The position numbers and the translations under genes were made by a program. 64,000 bases of DNA, from assembly GCA_964474905.1 (NCBI GenBank), contig CAYYUP010000021.1:1-64000 (forward strand), given 5' to 3'. This stretch comes from JADJRG01 sp964474905 (GTDB taxonomy: Bacteria > Myxococcota_A > Polyangia > Nannocystales > Nannocystaceae). This document shows, one piece after another, positions 34,428 through 43,414 of the stretch. The notes under the pieces were generated by a model. That model did no database searches, was not told the origin of the DNA, and was given only the letters and a program-made list of their open reading frames with translations. Positions within the stretch are counted from its first letter, which is position 1, and each line of letters starts with the position of its first letter.

Positions 34428-35291
34428 TCAGTATCGGCGTCCTGGGCCATGGCCAGATCCTCGTCCAGAGCGTCGCTCGAAGGTCGCAAAATCCTGCTCT
34501 TTCTTGAGCAGTGTGCCGAGGAAAGGCAAGCCTGTGCCCTGCAGCGTTGTCGGGTCTAGGCCGGCGTGGCGGAGGGCGGCGATCCAATCGATGAACTCAC
34601 TGGTGCTCGGGCGCTTGCGCAGGCCGTCGATCGAGCGGAGGCGATAAAAGGCTTCGAGTGCCCCGGCGAGCAGCTTGTCTTCGACGTCGGGGTGGTGGAC
34701 GCGGATGATCCGCGTCATCAGCTCGCGGTCCGGGAATTCGATCCAGTGGAAGACACAGCGGCGCAGAAACGCGTCGGGCAGCTCTTTCTCGTTGTTGGAG
34801 GTGATGATGATCACCGGTCGCTCGCGCGCTGCGATGCTTTCGCCGGTCTCCATGATCGTGAACTCCATGGCGTCGAGTTCGTGCAGCAGATCGTTTGGAA
34901 ACTCGGGGTCGGCCTTGTCGATTTCGTCGATCAGGACCACCGCTTTTTCGTCGCGTTTAAACGCCCGGCCGAGGGGCCCGAGGCTGATGTAGTCGCGGAT
35001 GTCGCTGACCTTGCCCGCCGAGAAGCGGCTGTCGTGCAGGCGGCGCACGGCGTCGTAGGTGTAGAGGCCGTCGATCGCCTTGGTGGTCGATTTGACGTGC
35101 CAGCGTTCGAGCGGAAACCCAAAATATCGGGCTATATCGCGGGCGAGGAGGGTTTTTCCGGTGCCAGGCTCGCCTTTGATCAAGAGCGGTCGCCGGAGCG
35201 CGATCGCGACGTCCACCGCCCGGGAGAGCTCGGGCGAGACGATGTAGCTGTCGGTACCTAGGAAGGGCTGCATCGTCGCGGAGTATGGCAT
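34428..35291 (-). CDS. MoxR-family AAA+ ATPase
   Basis: About 287 residues from the ATG at 35291; in-frame ATGs at 35345 (sharing the CATG of the divergent gene) and 35273 are alternatives, and none has a clear ribosome site. Walker A GEPGTGKT, Walker B VVLIDEIDKAD, sensor-1 IIITSNNEKELPDAFLRRC and an arginine finger region are all intact, with the MoxR-typical DGLYTYDAVRRL. ATP-driven remodelling of protein complexes together with the adjacent VWA protein is the expected job. Confidence 0.92.
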   Translation of the reverse strand: MPYSATMQPFLGTDSYIVSPELSRAVDVAIALRRPLLIKGEPGTGKTLLARDIARYFGFPLERWHVKSTTKAIDGLYTYDAVRRLHDSRFSAGKVSDIRDYISLGPLGRAFKRDEKAVVLIDEIDKADPEFPNDLLHELDAMEFTIMETGESIAARERPVIIITSNNEKELPDAFLRRCVFHWIEFPDRELMTRIIRVHHPDVEDKLLAGALEAFYRLRSIDGLRKRPSTSEFIDWIAALRHAGLDPTTLQGTGLPFLGTLLKKEQDFATFERRSGRGSGHGPGRRY

Positions 35292-35343
35292 AGGCTGGCT
35301 CGGAGGGCGCTGGGGGTCGGCTTTTCGCGTTTGTGGCCGACTC

Positions 35344-36891
35344 ATGCGATGGACTCTGATGATGGCAGGATCGCTGCGAGGTTCGCTCGTCGTGCTGGTC
35401 ACCGCACTGGCGTTGGCTTCGTGCGTGGGACCCGGAGCGGTTGAGGGGGCGCCGGCTCTGCATCGCCAGGCTTCTCGCCCGGCTTTAGCGGTCGGTGTGG
35501 TGGAGTCGATCGATGTGATCGGGGAGGAATCCGCTTTGCCGCCGGTGCCCGCCCATGAGGTTGAGCCGCCCACAGAGCCACCGACAGAGCTGCTGGAGGA
35601 GCCCGCAGTGCCGTCGGAGAGTGAGCGGCCGCGGCTCGGAATTTTTGTCTCGCCGCGGACGACGATCGTCTACGCCGAGCCGGCATGGGGTAGCGAAATC
35701 CGCGGGCGCATCGACCCTGATTCTCCTTTTTGGGCGAGCGCCGAGGTCGAGGGAGTGGGCTGTGAGGAGAGCCGTTGGGTGGCCGTGGAGCTCGGCGGGT
35801 ACGTCTGCCTAAAACACGCGGACGAAAGCGAAGAAGAGCCCTCGCAGCTTCCACTGGTGCCAGAGGGACAAATTGTGCCCTTTATCTACGCCAAGCCACG
35901 GCAGGATCGAGAGGGCAATCTCGACGCTGAAATCCCCCGCTACCGGTCATATCGACATCTCCGTCGGCGACAGGGGCAGGTGGATTCGCTGGTTGCCAAC
36001 CGCCTCTACGCATTTGTCGAGCGGATCTGGCGGCCGAGTGTCGGCCATATCTTCGTCGATGCCGAGGGGCAAGCAGTCGCAGGAAAAAGTCTCAGGGTGC
36101 AGCAGCCGAGCGATCTCTTTGGTCGCGATCTCCAGCTGGATCCGCCTGCGCCGGGGCTGACGGCTGGGTGGGCGGTGTCGATCCCGACGCTGCTCCGGGA
36201 CAAGCCGAGCCTGCGTCGTCGCAGCAAGGAGATCGGCTCGATCGAGTATCACCAGCGCTTTGATGTTGATCCGGTTCCGATCGCCGGATCGGGCGTACGT
36301 TGGTACCGGATCCCGGGGGCTGGCAAGGACGGGGCCGATGCCTACGCGGAGGCCAAGCAGGTCCGGGTTTGGGATCCAGGTCCGGCGATGGAGGATATCG
36401 GCGACGACGAGACCTGGATCGACGTCGACATCAAGCAGCAGATCCTGGGGCTTCGTCGCGGCGAGCGTTCGCTCTTTATCACCCTGGTCTCGACCGGTAC
36501 GGGCAGCAATCCGACGCCGCGGGGCATCTTTCGTATCCGCAATAAGCTCGCCCTCGGAAAGATGCAAAACAAGCCCGACGATCCCGACTCGTACTACGTC
36601 GAGGCCGTGCCCTGGGTGCAGTATTTTTACCGGCGCTTCGCCTTTCATGCGACCTATTGGCATCGCGGTCTGGGTCGTCGCCGGAGTCACGGCTGCATCA
36701 ATCTCGCACCCCGTGACGCCGCCTATATTTTCGCGGAGACCACACCAAATGTACCCAAGGGGTGGACGACCGCCTACGAATACTCAGATGCTCTGGGAAC
36801 GGTCGTGCGTATCCGCCGCGGCGATGACGAACTCGTGGATCGCCGGCGCCTGTTGACCGAAGAAGTCGACGGTGCCGATGAGCACGAGTGA
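35344..36891 (+). CDS. L,D-transpeptidase (YkuD) lipoprotein
   Basis: 515 residues. A signal ends with a lipobox (LALASC), so it is an envelope lipoprotein. The catalytic domain is C-terminal: WIDVDIKQQILGLRRGERSLF, STGTGSNPTPRGIFRI, the distal His in FAFHATYWHRGLG, and the active site RRRSHGCINLAPRDA with Cys451. The 280 residues before it include SH3-like segments and an acidic, Pro-rich spacer. It would form or edit 3-3 cross-links or attach proteins to peptidoglycan. Divergent from moxR with practically no intergenic gap. Confidence 0.92.
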   Translation: MRWTLMMAGSLRGSLVVLVTALALASCVGPGAVEGAPALHRQASRPALAVGVVESIDVIGEESALPPVPAHEVEPPTEPPTELLEEPAVPSESERPRLGIFVSPRTTIVYAEPAWGSEIRGRIDPDSPFWASAEVEGVGCEESRWVAVELGGYVCLKHADESEEEPSQLPLVPEGQIVPFIYAKPRQDREGNLDAEIPRYRSYRHLRRRQGQVDSLVANRLYAFVERIWRPSVGHIFVDAEGQAVAGKSLRVQQPSDLFGRDLQLDPPAPGLTAGWAVSIPTLLRDKPSLRRRSKEIGSIEYHQRFDVDPVPIAGSGVRWYRIPGAGKDGADAYAEAKQVRVWDPGPAMEDIGDDETWIDVDIKQQILGLRRGERSLFITLVSTGTGSNPTPRGIFRIRNKLALGKMQNKPDDPDSYYVEAVPWVQYFYRRFAFHATYWHRGLGRRRSHGCINLAPRDAAYIFAETTPNVPKGWTTAYEYSDALGTVVRIRRGDDELVDRRRLLTEEVDGADEHE

Positions 36892-36935
36892 TGGCTTAAT
36901 GTCGTCCTGGGAGCATGCGGGCAGAGGATTCGAGC

Positions 36936-37736
36936 TTAGGACGAGGGGGCATTTGAGTTGGCCTTGATCGCAGCTGCGATGTACTCGGCGAGCCCGGTTA
37001 TTCGGCGTTCGTAATGCGCAGAGAAGCGAGGATCCCCAGTGTACATCGCTGCGAGCGAGTGGTGCATTTCGGGTGAGCAGGCGTAGAACCAGCGGTCGAT
37101 ATGCTGCCGGTGGGCTTCGGCGATCGCCAACGTTTGAGGTGAATCGTGCGCTGTGCCTGTGCGCAGGGCTTCGGCAAAGCGTGATTCGATGTCCTCGATG
37201 TCGTCGCGAAGAGTTCGCCAATCCCCGTCGCTGTAATCCTTGGTCCGACGTATAGATTCGTTATAGATGTCACTTTCGCCCCAGCGGCGGGCGGCTTCAT
37301 CCTGGTACTGTGCAGGATCAAATCCCGCGAATAAATCTTGTGGCTGAATCGTTGTACTCATAATTGCACTCTCGCTCTTTCTTTGGGTTGTTTCATTGCA
37401 CTCTAGGAGTTGTAGGGCTGCATCGATCGATGCGATCATGGTGCCCGTTTTTGCGAGTGTCTCGCGCAGTGCAGCACGTTGGCGCAGCAGGATCGTGCGG
37501 CGGTCTGTGTTCGGATCATCGAGCAGATCGAGGATCTTCTTAAGAGGCAGGCCCTGGCTGCGGCCGATCTGGATCTGTTGGAGGCGCAGAAGATCGTCTG
37601 CGCTGTACAGGCGATAGCCGCTCGTTGAGCGCTCTGAGGGCCTTAGAATGCCAATTTGGTCGTAATGGTGCAGGGTTCGAATGCTCACGCCTGCAAACTT
37701 GGCGACTTCGCCGACTCGGTACTGTTTGTCCGCCAC
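36936..37736 (-). CDS. MerR-family regulator with TipAS ligand-binding domain
   Basis: 266 residues from the GTG at 37736. The N-terminal winged helix reads YRVGEVAKFAGVSIRTLHHYDQIGILRPSERSTSGYRLY, a coiled-coil linker follows, and the C-terminal part (FDPAQYQDEAARRWGES...WFYACSPEMHHSLAAMY) is a TipAS domain, which binds thiopeptide-like and other compounds. It should activate its own promoter by twisting DNA. The start is chosen because a perfect dyad in a 19-bp promoter spacer overlaps the upstream GTG, and the predicted +1 falls at this GTG, so the mRNA may be leaderless. Confidence 0.9.
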   Translation of the reverse strand: MADKQYRVGEVAKFAGVSIRTLHHYDQIGILRPSERSTSGYRLYSADDLLRLQQIQIGRSQGLPLKKILDLLDDPNTDRRTILLRQRAALRETLAKTGTMIASIDAALQLLECNETTQRKSESAIMSTTIQPQDLFAGFDPAQYQDEAARRWGESDIYNESIRRTKDYSDGDWRTLRDDIEDIESRFAEALRTGTAHDSPQTLAIAEAHRQHIDRWFYACSPEMHHSLAAMYTGDPRFSAHYERRITGLAEYIAAAIKANSNAPSS

Positions 37737-37742
37737 AGATGC

Positions 37743-37773
37743 AACGTAGGGCCTCACGCCGCGTGAGGGTCAA
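37743..37773 (-). promoter_or_regulatory. MerR-type autoregulated promoter and operator
   Basis: Read on the minus strand: TTGACC (-35, bases 37773-37768), a 19-bp spacer, then TACGTT (-10, 37748-37743). The spacer carries the perfect dyad CCTCACGC-G-GCGTGAGG (37752-37768). The over-long 19-bp spacer with a centred dyad is the standard MerR arrangement. Confidence 0.85.
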
Positions 37774-37831
37774 GCGGCGTGGTCGACTATGTTTTGCGTG
37801 TCTGCTGTCGCGCAGGGCGCGAGTGCCGAGG

Positions 37832-38626
37832 TTACTTGGGGGCCGTCGGCGGGTCCGTCGTGCCAGCATTCGCGGGGTTGGCGGGGGGCGCTGCACCGGG
37901 CACGAGGCTTGTACGCACGCTGTCGGCCGCGACCTGGGGAGTCTTGATCAGCGCTCGCATAACCTCTTGAATGCCCTCGTCGCTGCAGGAGTCGTCTCGC
38001 CAGGTCAGCAAGCGGGGTTTGGACCAGCCGGGCAGGATCGCCCAGTGAAGGCCCTTGTGGGTGCTCCAGAAGGCACCTTGAACTCCGGGCACGGCGACGG
38101 AGTGGAAGTCGGGATCCATCGCCACGCGCAGGCTGATCCGTCGGTCGTGGGCCTTGACCGCGGCGTCGACATCATCTTCGAGGGTGACCGAGAGGCGCAG
38201 CCACTTCGGCAGATGAGTTGTCTCTTCGGTGGCAAAGTAGTAGCCGCAGGTCATCTGATGCGACTCGCCGAGGTAGAGGGTGTGGTCGCAGGATTTTTTG
38301 GCGACCTCGACGTCGAGGCCGAGATCCTGCACGCAACACTCGGGTTTGGGCAGCTTGGGCGCGAAGAGGCGACAGACCCCGTTGGTCTCGTCGGGCACCC
38401 CAGAACCCGGCGCTGGGCCGGTGGGCTCTGGGTTACTGGAGCCCTCGGGGGGCGGATTTTTTAACGGATAGAGGTCGTCGGTATCGGCGACCACCCGGGG
38501 GTCTTCGGCGCTGAGATCGTGGGGGTTCTTTTTGACCGCTTGGGGCTCGACCTGCTGGGGGCACGCCGCGAGTAGGAGGGCAGCTGCGGAGACCAGGAGA
38601 GCGGGGCGCAGGGGCATGGTCCGCAT
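37832..38626 (-). CDS. Hypothetical lipoprotein
   Basis: 264 residues. The signal ends in a lipobox (ALLLAAC). A Pro/Gly-rich spacer is followed by a body with six or more Cys (NGVCRLF, ECCVQD, KSCDHT, MTCGYY, DDSCSDEG) and alternating beta-type segments (LRLSVTLEDDVDAAVKAHDRRISLRVAMD, AFWSTHKGLHWAILPGWSKPRLLTW). The Cys pattern suggests a disulfide-bonded envelope protein. No family recognised. Confidence 0.8.
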   Translation of the reverse strand: MRTMPLRPALLVSAAALLLAACPQQVEPQAVKKNPHDLSAEDPRVVADTDDLYPLKNPPPEGSSNPEPTGPAPGSGVPDETNGVCRLFAPKLPKPECCVQDLGLDVEVAKKSCDHTLYLGESHQMTCGYYFATEETTHLPKWLRLSVTLEDDVDAAVKAHDRRISLRVAMDPDFHSVAVPGVQGAFWSTHKGLHWAILPGWSKPRLLTWRDDSCSDEGIQEVMRALIKTPQVAADSVRTSLVPGAAPPANPANAGTTDPPTAPK

Positions 38627-38678
38627 GGTGTAGCGCGATGTTCGTCACTGCGCTACACCTGAATAGGCTGCCTTGGCC

Positions 38679-39869
38679 CTACGAGCGAGGGCTGGGGCGA
38701 GTTGCGGATCGTCGGCGACTCGCGAGCAGGAGGAGCAGCAGCCAGACCGTCGACCCGGCCGGACTCCGGCCGCTCTGGCGACAGCCTGCAGCTTCGTCTG
38801 CGTCGTCGGGATCCTCGGGCAGGACGCTGCCCTCAGGCAGGATCGTGAAGCTGATGCTCTCTTCGGTGCTGTTGCCGGCCTCGTCGGCGACCCGGATCAT
38901 CAGGTTGTACTCACCGGGCGGAGGATCGCGGAGTTCGAGGTCGAGCTCTAGATCCTTGGGCTCTAAGATGATCGTGTCGTCACGGAAAATTGTCAGCTCG
39001 TAGAGCTGGATGTGGCGGTCGTCGTCGATGATGCCGCGGAGCGGTAAGCTGACCGGAAAGACATGCATCGATCCGGGCTCGGGGCTGGTGATCTCGAGGG
39101 TAGGCGCTATGGTGTCGGGCACCGGCGGCCCGAAGAGGTGACGCATTTCCTGCCAGCTGTTTTGCTCACCCAGCTCGCAGAAGAGCGTATGCACCTGGTT
39201 GCAAATCCCACCGGTCTCCTCGAGATCGGTATTGGCGACGATCTTCTCGCAGACGTCGGTGAACGACTGCACGCTCACTGTTTTGAAGGGGTTCATGTTG
39301 TCGAAGGGCGCATCGACGTGCTCTAGACCCCAGGTGTGGGCGGCCTCCTGGAGGATCACGGTTGAGCCGGTATTCGACGAGTTGTAGGCGTTGGTGAAGG
39401 CGGTGTCGCTGGGCCAGAGGTCGCCGCAATCGACGTAGGGCGCGACGCCGGCGAAGGTCTGTTCGCCGAGATCGCCGTAGAGGATCATCGTGTAATCGCG
39501 GTTGTCGGTGGGTCGCTTTGTCACCACTGTGACGCCGAAGTCTTCGAGGTCCTTGCGCACCGACTGGAGGATCGACAGTACCTGTGTAGTATTCCCGTTA
39601 AAGGGCCCGACGTAACCGTCGAAGAAGTCGGCGAGCGTCGAGCAATCGCGCTTGGCGTCGTTGCCACAGCCACTGCGGAGCACCGCGCCGTCAAAGTTGA
39701 CAAAGAGGGTCGTGGGGTTGCCCGCCGCCCGTGCGGAGCTGTCGCCGTGGGCAGAGGGCAGCGGAGGTGTCGAGAGTTCGATCGGCGCCGCGATCGTCAC
39801 GGCTGCGCTCAACACCGTGATCATCGCTGCGCTTACAGGCATGATCACGGAGGGGAGCGGGCGCCACAT
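38679..39869 (-). CDS. Secreted metzincin-like protein with MYXO-CTERM-like tail
   Basis: 396 residues from the ATG at 39869. A signal helix (PVSAAMITVLSAAVTIAAP) gives export. The segment VILQEAAHTWGLEHVDAPFDNMNP (split here: QEAAHTWGLEHVD then NMNP) aligns with the metzincin HExxHxxGxxH/D motif and a nearby Met-turn, but the first zinc His is Gln174; Glu175, His178 and His184 are present. A bacterial Ig-like domain (APTLEITSPEPGSM...YNLMIRVADEAGNS) follows. The end has a Cys (AAGC), a WLLLLLLA helix and RRR, as in MYXO-CTERM proteins. Activity is uncertain. Confidence 0.8.
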   Translation of the reverse strand: MWRPLPSVIMPVSAAMITVLSAAVTIAAPIELSTPPLPSAHGDSSARAAGNPTTLFVNFDGAVLRSGCGNDAKRDCSTLADFFDGYVGPFNGNTTQVLSILQSVRKDLEDFGVTVVTKRPTDNRDYTMILYGDLGEQTFAGVAPYVDCGDLWPSDTAFTNAYNSSNTGSTVILQEAAHTWGLEHVDAPFDNMNPFKTVSVQSFTDVCEKIVANTDLEETGGICNQVHTLFCELGEQNSWQEMRHLFGPPVPDTIAPTLEITSPEPGSMHVFPVSLPLRGIIDDDRHIQLYELTIFRDDTIILEPKDLELDLELRDPPPGEYNLMIRVADEAGNSTEESISFTILPEGSVLPEDPDDADEAAGCRQSGRSPAGSTVWLLLLLLASRRRSATRPSPRS

Positions 39870-39901
39870 GCAGCCAGCGTAGCCGAGCGGCAGCGGGCTC
39901 G

Positions 39902-40750
39902 CTAGCGGGCTGTTGTCGTTGCTTTGGGGTCGACCAGCCGACGGATGAATTCTGGCAGGGCGAAGGCTCCGCGGGCGATTGCAGCATTGAAGTAGCGGCA
40001 TTCGAGCGCCCGGGCGCGGCTCAGATCGATCATCTCCGGGGTGCGATCGTTGCTGGCGAGGGCGAAGGTCCAGCAGCCGCTCGGGTAGGTCGGGATCGCT
40101 CCGTAGTAGGCGTGCACCTCAGAGAACACACCGCGCAGCGCCCCAAAGACCGCGCGCACCGTGTCAGCTGCGTAAAAGGGAGACTCGGTTTGCGCGCTGA
40201 TCAGGCCCCCTGGACGCAGGGCTCGGCGCAGATCGACGAAGAAGTCGCGGCCGAAGAGATCAGCGGCCGGTCCGATGGGCTCGGTCGAGTCGACGAGGAT
40301 CGCATCGAAGCTGGCCGGGTGGGCGCGCACGTATTCGAGGGCGTCGGCGAACACCAGTTCGACCCGTGGATCGGTCAGTGAGCCCGCGACGGAGGGCATG
40401 AATTCTTGGCAGACCCGAGTGACACGCTCGTCGATTTCGCATTGCACGACCCGCCGGACTCCGGGGTGTTTGAGGACCTCGCGCACGCTGCCTCCATCGC
40501 CGCCGCCGACGACCAGCACGTCCTTCGGATCGGCGTGGGCGCAGAGCGGCATGTGGCAGAGAAGGTCGTGATAGACGAACTCATCGACCTGGGTGAGCAT
40601 CACCATGTCGTCGAGGGTGAGCAGGCGGCCGTGGCCAACTGTGTCGTAGACCTTGATCACCTGGAAGGGACTGGTCTCCTCGTGGACCAGCGCCTTGATG
40701 TGAATGCCGATCGCGCTGAGGTCCTTGTAATGCTCGTAAAACCACTCCAC
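39902..40750 (-). CDS. speE: Spermidine synthase (polyamine aminopropyltransferase)
   Basis: 282 residues. MEWFYEHY and LLTLDDMVMLTQVDEFVYHDLLCHMPL, the SAM-type motif VLVVGGGDGGSVREVLKH, and DAILVDSTEPIGPA with TYPSGCWTFALAS are characteristic. It transfers an aminopropyl group from decarboxylated SAM to putrescine. No SAM decarboxylase gene lies beside it. A terminator-like hairpin separates it from the upstream permease gene. Confidence 0.95.
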   Translation of the reverse strand: MEWFYEHYKDLSAIGIHIKALVHEETSPFQVIKVYDTVGHGRLLTLDDMVMLTQVDEFVYHDLLCHMPLCAHADPKDVLVVGGGDGGSVREVLKHPGVRRVVQCEIDERVTRVCQEFMPSVAGSLTDPRVELVFADALEYVRAHPASFDAILVDSTEPIGPAADLFGRDFFVDLRRALRPGGLISAQTESPFYAADTVRAVFGALRGVFSEVHAYYGAIPTYPSGCWTFALASNDRTPEMIDLSRARALECRYFNAAIARGAFALPEFIRRLVDPKATTTAR

Positions 40751-40837
40751 TGGGGCGTCTCCGCTCGCCGGAGTACCGCTCTTGGCTGTTCACAAGCAAG
40801 GTAAAAGGAGGGCCGATCGGGAGGCTCATAGGAATTA

Positions 40838-40869
40838 GAAGAGGCCCGCAGGTGGGACCTGCGGGCCTT
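40838..40869 (-). terminator. Intrinsic terminator-like hairpin
   Basis: A perfect 12-bp stem: AGGCCCGCAGGT (40842-40853), loop GGG, ACCTGCGGGCCT (40857-40868). Read on the minus strand it is followed by CTTCTAATTCC, a weak U tract, and lies about 40 nt after the orphan permease stop. Confidence 0.75.
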
Positions 40870-40907
40870 GGTGTGCCCTGCAAAAGGGCGAAGTGCGAGC
40901 TGTGTTG

Positions 40908-43286
40908 TTAGTGGAGCCAGCGGTGGGGACCGTCGTTGCTCTCGCTCTCGCTCTCGCCTTCGTAGTGGGACTCGTCGTTGTCGGCCTGTCGCTCGGCGCT
41001 GATGCGGTCACGGTCGCGGAGCAGAGCGGTGAGGATGAGGCCAAAGCCGGCGCCCCAGAGCAGGATCATCAGAGCGACCCAGTAGGGCGAGGCGTCCATG
41101 CCCATGAGGAAGGGTTTGCCGGCGCTCTGGGTGATGGCGACAAAGTCGACTTCGATGCGATAGACCAGGGCCGCGAAGACTGTCTGGAGGACCAGCAAGG
41201 CGGTACCCAGCATCACCGCGCGGTGTTTGCCCTGACGCTTACGCGAGGCCCAAAGCAGGGTGCCGATGGCGGTTTCGGCGATGAGTACGACCTGGGCGAG
41301 CGTCGCCCACATCAACTCGGAGGGCTCGGCCCCAAGCCCGGAGCGGTTCATGACAAAGTGGTAGGTCATGCCGACAATGGCCATCGTCAGGGCCAGGACC
41401 CCCTGGAAGCGCCAGAAGGCCCGACGAGTCTCGACATGGTCGGCGACCGCCGAAGCCCGTGCGGGTCGCCGAAGGCTGGCGACGAGCAGCCAGCCGAGCA
41501 GCGGCAGCAGGAAGGAGGAGGCGAGGAAGGTGACGATGTTGAGGTTGTCGAAGCTCTGGGTATTGAGGCGCTCGGAGAGATCCAAGAGCGTCAGGCCCGA
41601 ACAGCCGATGCTGGCGATTGCCAGGGCGATGCCCTCTGCTGGGCGGAAGAGCGGCGTCCATGCCTGCTCGACCCGACGGCGCCAGCTCAGGAGACAGATG
41701 CCGCCGAGCAAGCCCTGGACCGCCAGCGAGTAGCCGAGGATGGTGCTGCCAAAGCCGGAGTCGTAGGCGATCATCGCATCGGCGGTGCCGCCTAGGCCGG
41801 TGAGTTCGGTGATGCCGGCGAGGACCGCAGGCAAGGGCCCGAAAAGTAGCCCCGCACCGGCGACGTTGGCGGTGCAGAGAGCCGCGCCAAAGAGCCCCGG
41901 CCCGACGATGCCGAAGGCCATCAGGGCGCCGACCATCAGGGCGTTGACCCGATGGCCGAGCGCGTCACCCAGACCTATCGCGATGAGGTGGGTGGTGACG
42001 CCGAGGAAGAGCAACGCCGCGAGTGGCAGCAGTAGGGCGCCAAAGCCCGCAGTGAGGCCGAGCGTGAGCACCCCGAGGAGAAGCAGCAGACCGCCGGCGA
42101 CCGTCGCAAAGACGTTGGGCCCGAGGGCCATCGCTAAGGCTAGCTCGCCCGCCGAGAGCCCGGTCATGCGCAGCACCGGCAGGGTGCCGGCCTCGCGCTC
42201 GCGGGCGGTGTGGGTGGCGGTCGCGACGGGACCGACGACCAAGAAGAAGAGCGATGCAAGGCCGAGCAGCGAGGCGCCGAAGAGCTGCCAGCGACGTGCG
42301 GGCGTGACCGGCGACTCGTAGCGAACGGAGGCTGCGACGACCGGCTCGGTGATGTCGATGGTCGGATCAAACGCCCCGCGCCAGATATCGGCGTCGCGGT
42401 TGAAGAGCGCCTGCGCGAGCTCGCCGGGGCGTTCGCGGCTGAGATGGGCGAGGGTATTGGTGACCTGGGTTTGGCCGCCGGAGGCCAGCAACCAGCCGGC
42501 GATCTCGCCACCTTCGCCGTAGGGATCGCTGTTGAAAAGCTCGGCCCAGAGAGCACCGCGATCGCTACCGGCGGTGTCGATCTCGGCGATCTCGCGGGCA
42601 CCGATGGTCCGCAGTTTGCGGCGCTCGGCCTCGAGGAGACCGCGTTGGAGGCGGATCTCTTGGAGCAGTGCCTCTTGGCCGCCTTCGCGAATGAGGCCGT
42701 TGCGGATCGAGACGCTGTAGGCCGCACGCTGGAGGGCGTTGGTCCGCTCTTGATCCTGTTCGCGGCTGGTCAACGGTCGCAAGTCGACGGTGGTCAGCAG
42801 CAGCTCGGTGAGATCACTGTGCCCGCCCATCGGCTCGCCGGTGAGATCTACGGCCCCGGTTTCGAGGATTTTTTTGGCGGTGTCGAGGTTGGCGATCGCC
42901 TGGTCGACTCGGCGGCTGAGCTCGTCGAGGATCGCGACCCGGACGCGTTGCTCTGCGGCGAAGGCGACGTCGACCTCGTCCTGGAGGCGGTTATCAAAGG
43001 AGCAGGCGGGCAGCTTGGCACCGCCGCAGGCCTCCCACTCGCCCTCGATCTGCAGGTTGACCCGGAGATCACGCGCGGCTGGGGTGTCCATCTCGGTGAG
43101 TGCCGAGACTCCAAGCCACGAGAGCCCGCCGACCAGACTGGCGGCGACGGTGGCCGAGATGAGACGCGGCTTTAAATCGCGACGGAGGAAGGGACGGAGG
43201 CTACGGAAGAGGCTCCTGCGCGATTTGCGCTTCGTGCTCGGTGTGCTCGGACGCTCGTCCGGGGCCTTGGGGGTTCGCTCGGTCAC
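40908..43286 (-). CDS. Large ABC-2-type permease-like membrane protein (no adjacent ATPase)
   Basis: 792 residues, GTG start. A Lys/Arg-rich N-terminus, one membrane helix (about 43-62), then a roughly 280-residue external domain with a paired-Cys loop (EACGGAKLPACSFD) and coiled-coil stretches, followed by about twelve membrane helices. GPVATATHTAREREAGTLPVLRMTGLSAGEL is the ABC-2 coupling segment, and the same plan is seen in the smaller permease at 25766. The ATPase partner must be coded elsewhere. The acidic, Ser/Glu-rich C-terminal tail is cytoplasmic. Substrate unknown. Confidence 0.82.
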   Translation of the reverse strand: MTERTPKAPDERPSTPSTKRKSRRSLFRSLRPFLRRDLKPRLISATVAASLVGGLSWLGVSALTEMDTPAARDLRVNLQIEGEWEACGGAKLPACSFDNRLQDEVDVAFAAEQRVRVAILDELSRRVDQAIANLDTAKKILETGAVDLTGEPMGGHSDLTELLLTTVDLRPLTSREQDQERTNALQRAAYSVSIRNGLIREGGQEALLQEIRLQRGLLEAERRKLRTIGAREIAEIDTAGSDRGALWAELFNSDPYGEGGEIAGWLLASGGQTQVTNTLAHLSRERPGELAQALFNRDADIWRGAFDPTIDITEPVVAASVRYESPVTPARRWQLFGASLLGLASLFFLVVGPVATATHTAREREAGTLPVLRMTGLSAGELALAMALGPNVFATVAGGLLLLLGVLTLGLTAGFGALLLPLAALLFLGVTTHLIAIGLGDALGHRVNALMVGALMAFGIVGPGLFGAALCTANVAGAGLLFGPLPAVLAGITELTGLGGTADAMIAYDSGFGSTILGYSLAVQGLLGGICLLSWRRRVEQAWTPLFRPAEGIALAIASIGCSGLTLLDLSERLNTQSFDNLNIVTFLASSFLLPLLGWLLVASLRRPARASAVADHVETRRAFWRFQGVLALTMAIVGMTYHFVMNRSGLGAEPSELMWATLAQVVLIAETAIGTLLWASRKRQGKHRAVMLGTALLVLQTVFAALVYRIEVDFVAITQSAGKPFLMGMDASPYWVALMILLWGAGFGLILTALLRDRDRISAERQADNDESHYEGESESESNDGPHRWLH

Positions 43287-43414
43287 GACAGATTCCGCCT
43301 TTTCGATAGGGTCAACGCGTCAGACAGCCAGATCATCCAAGTGTTCCACATCCCGGGCCTTGGGGCGACCAGCCTTGGTTCTTGAACGCTTGGGGATGCG
43401 ATAGGATTTCATCC

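Noticed and set aside
37672..37690. GGGTTCGAATGC, another T-loop-like string
   Set aside because: It lies inside the MerR gene and no cloverleaf can be built around it.
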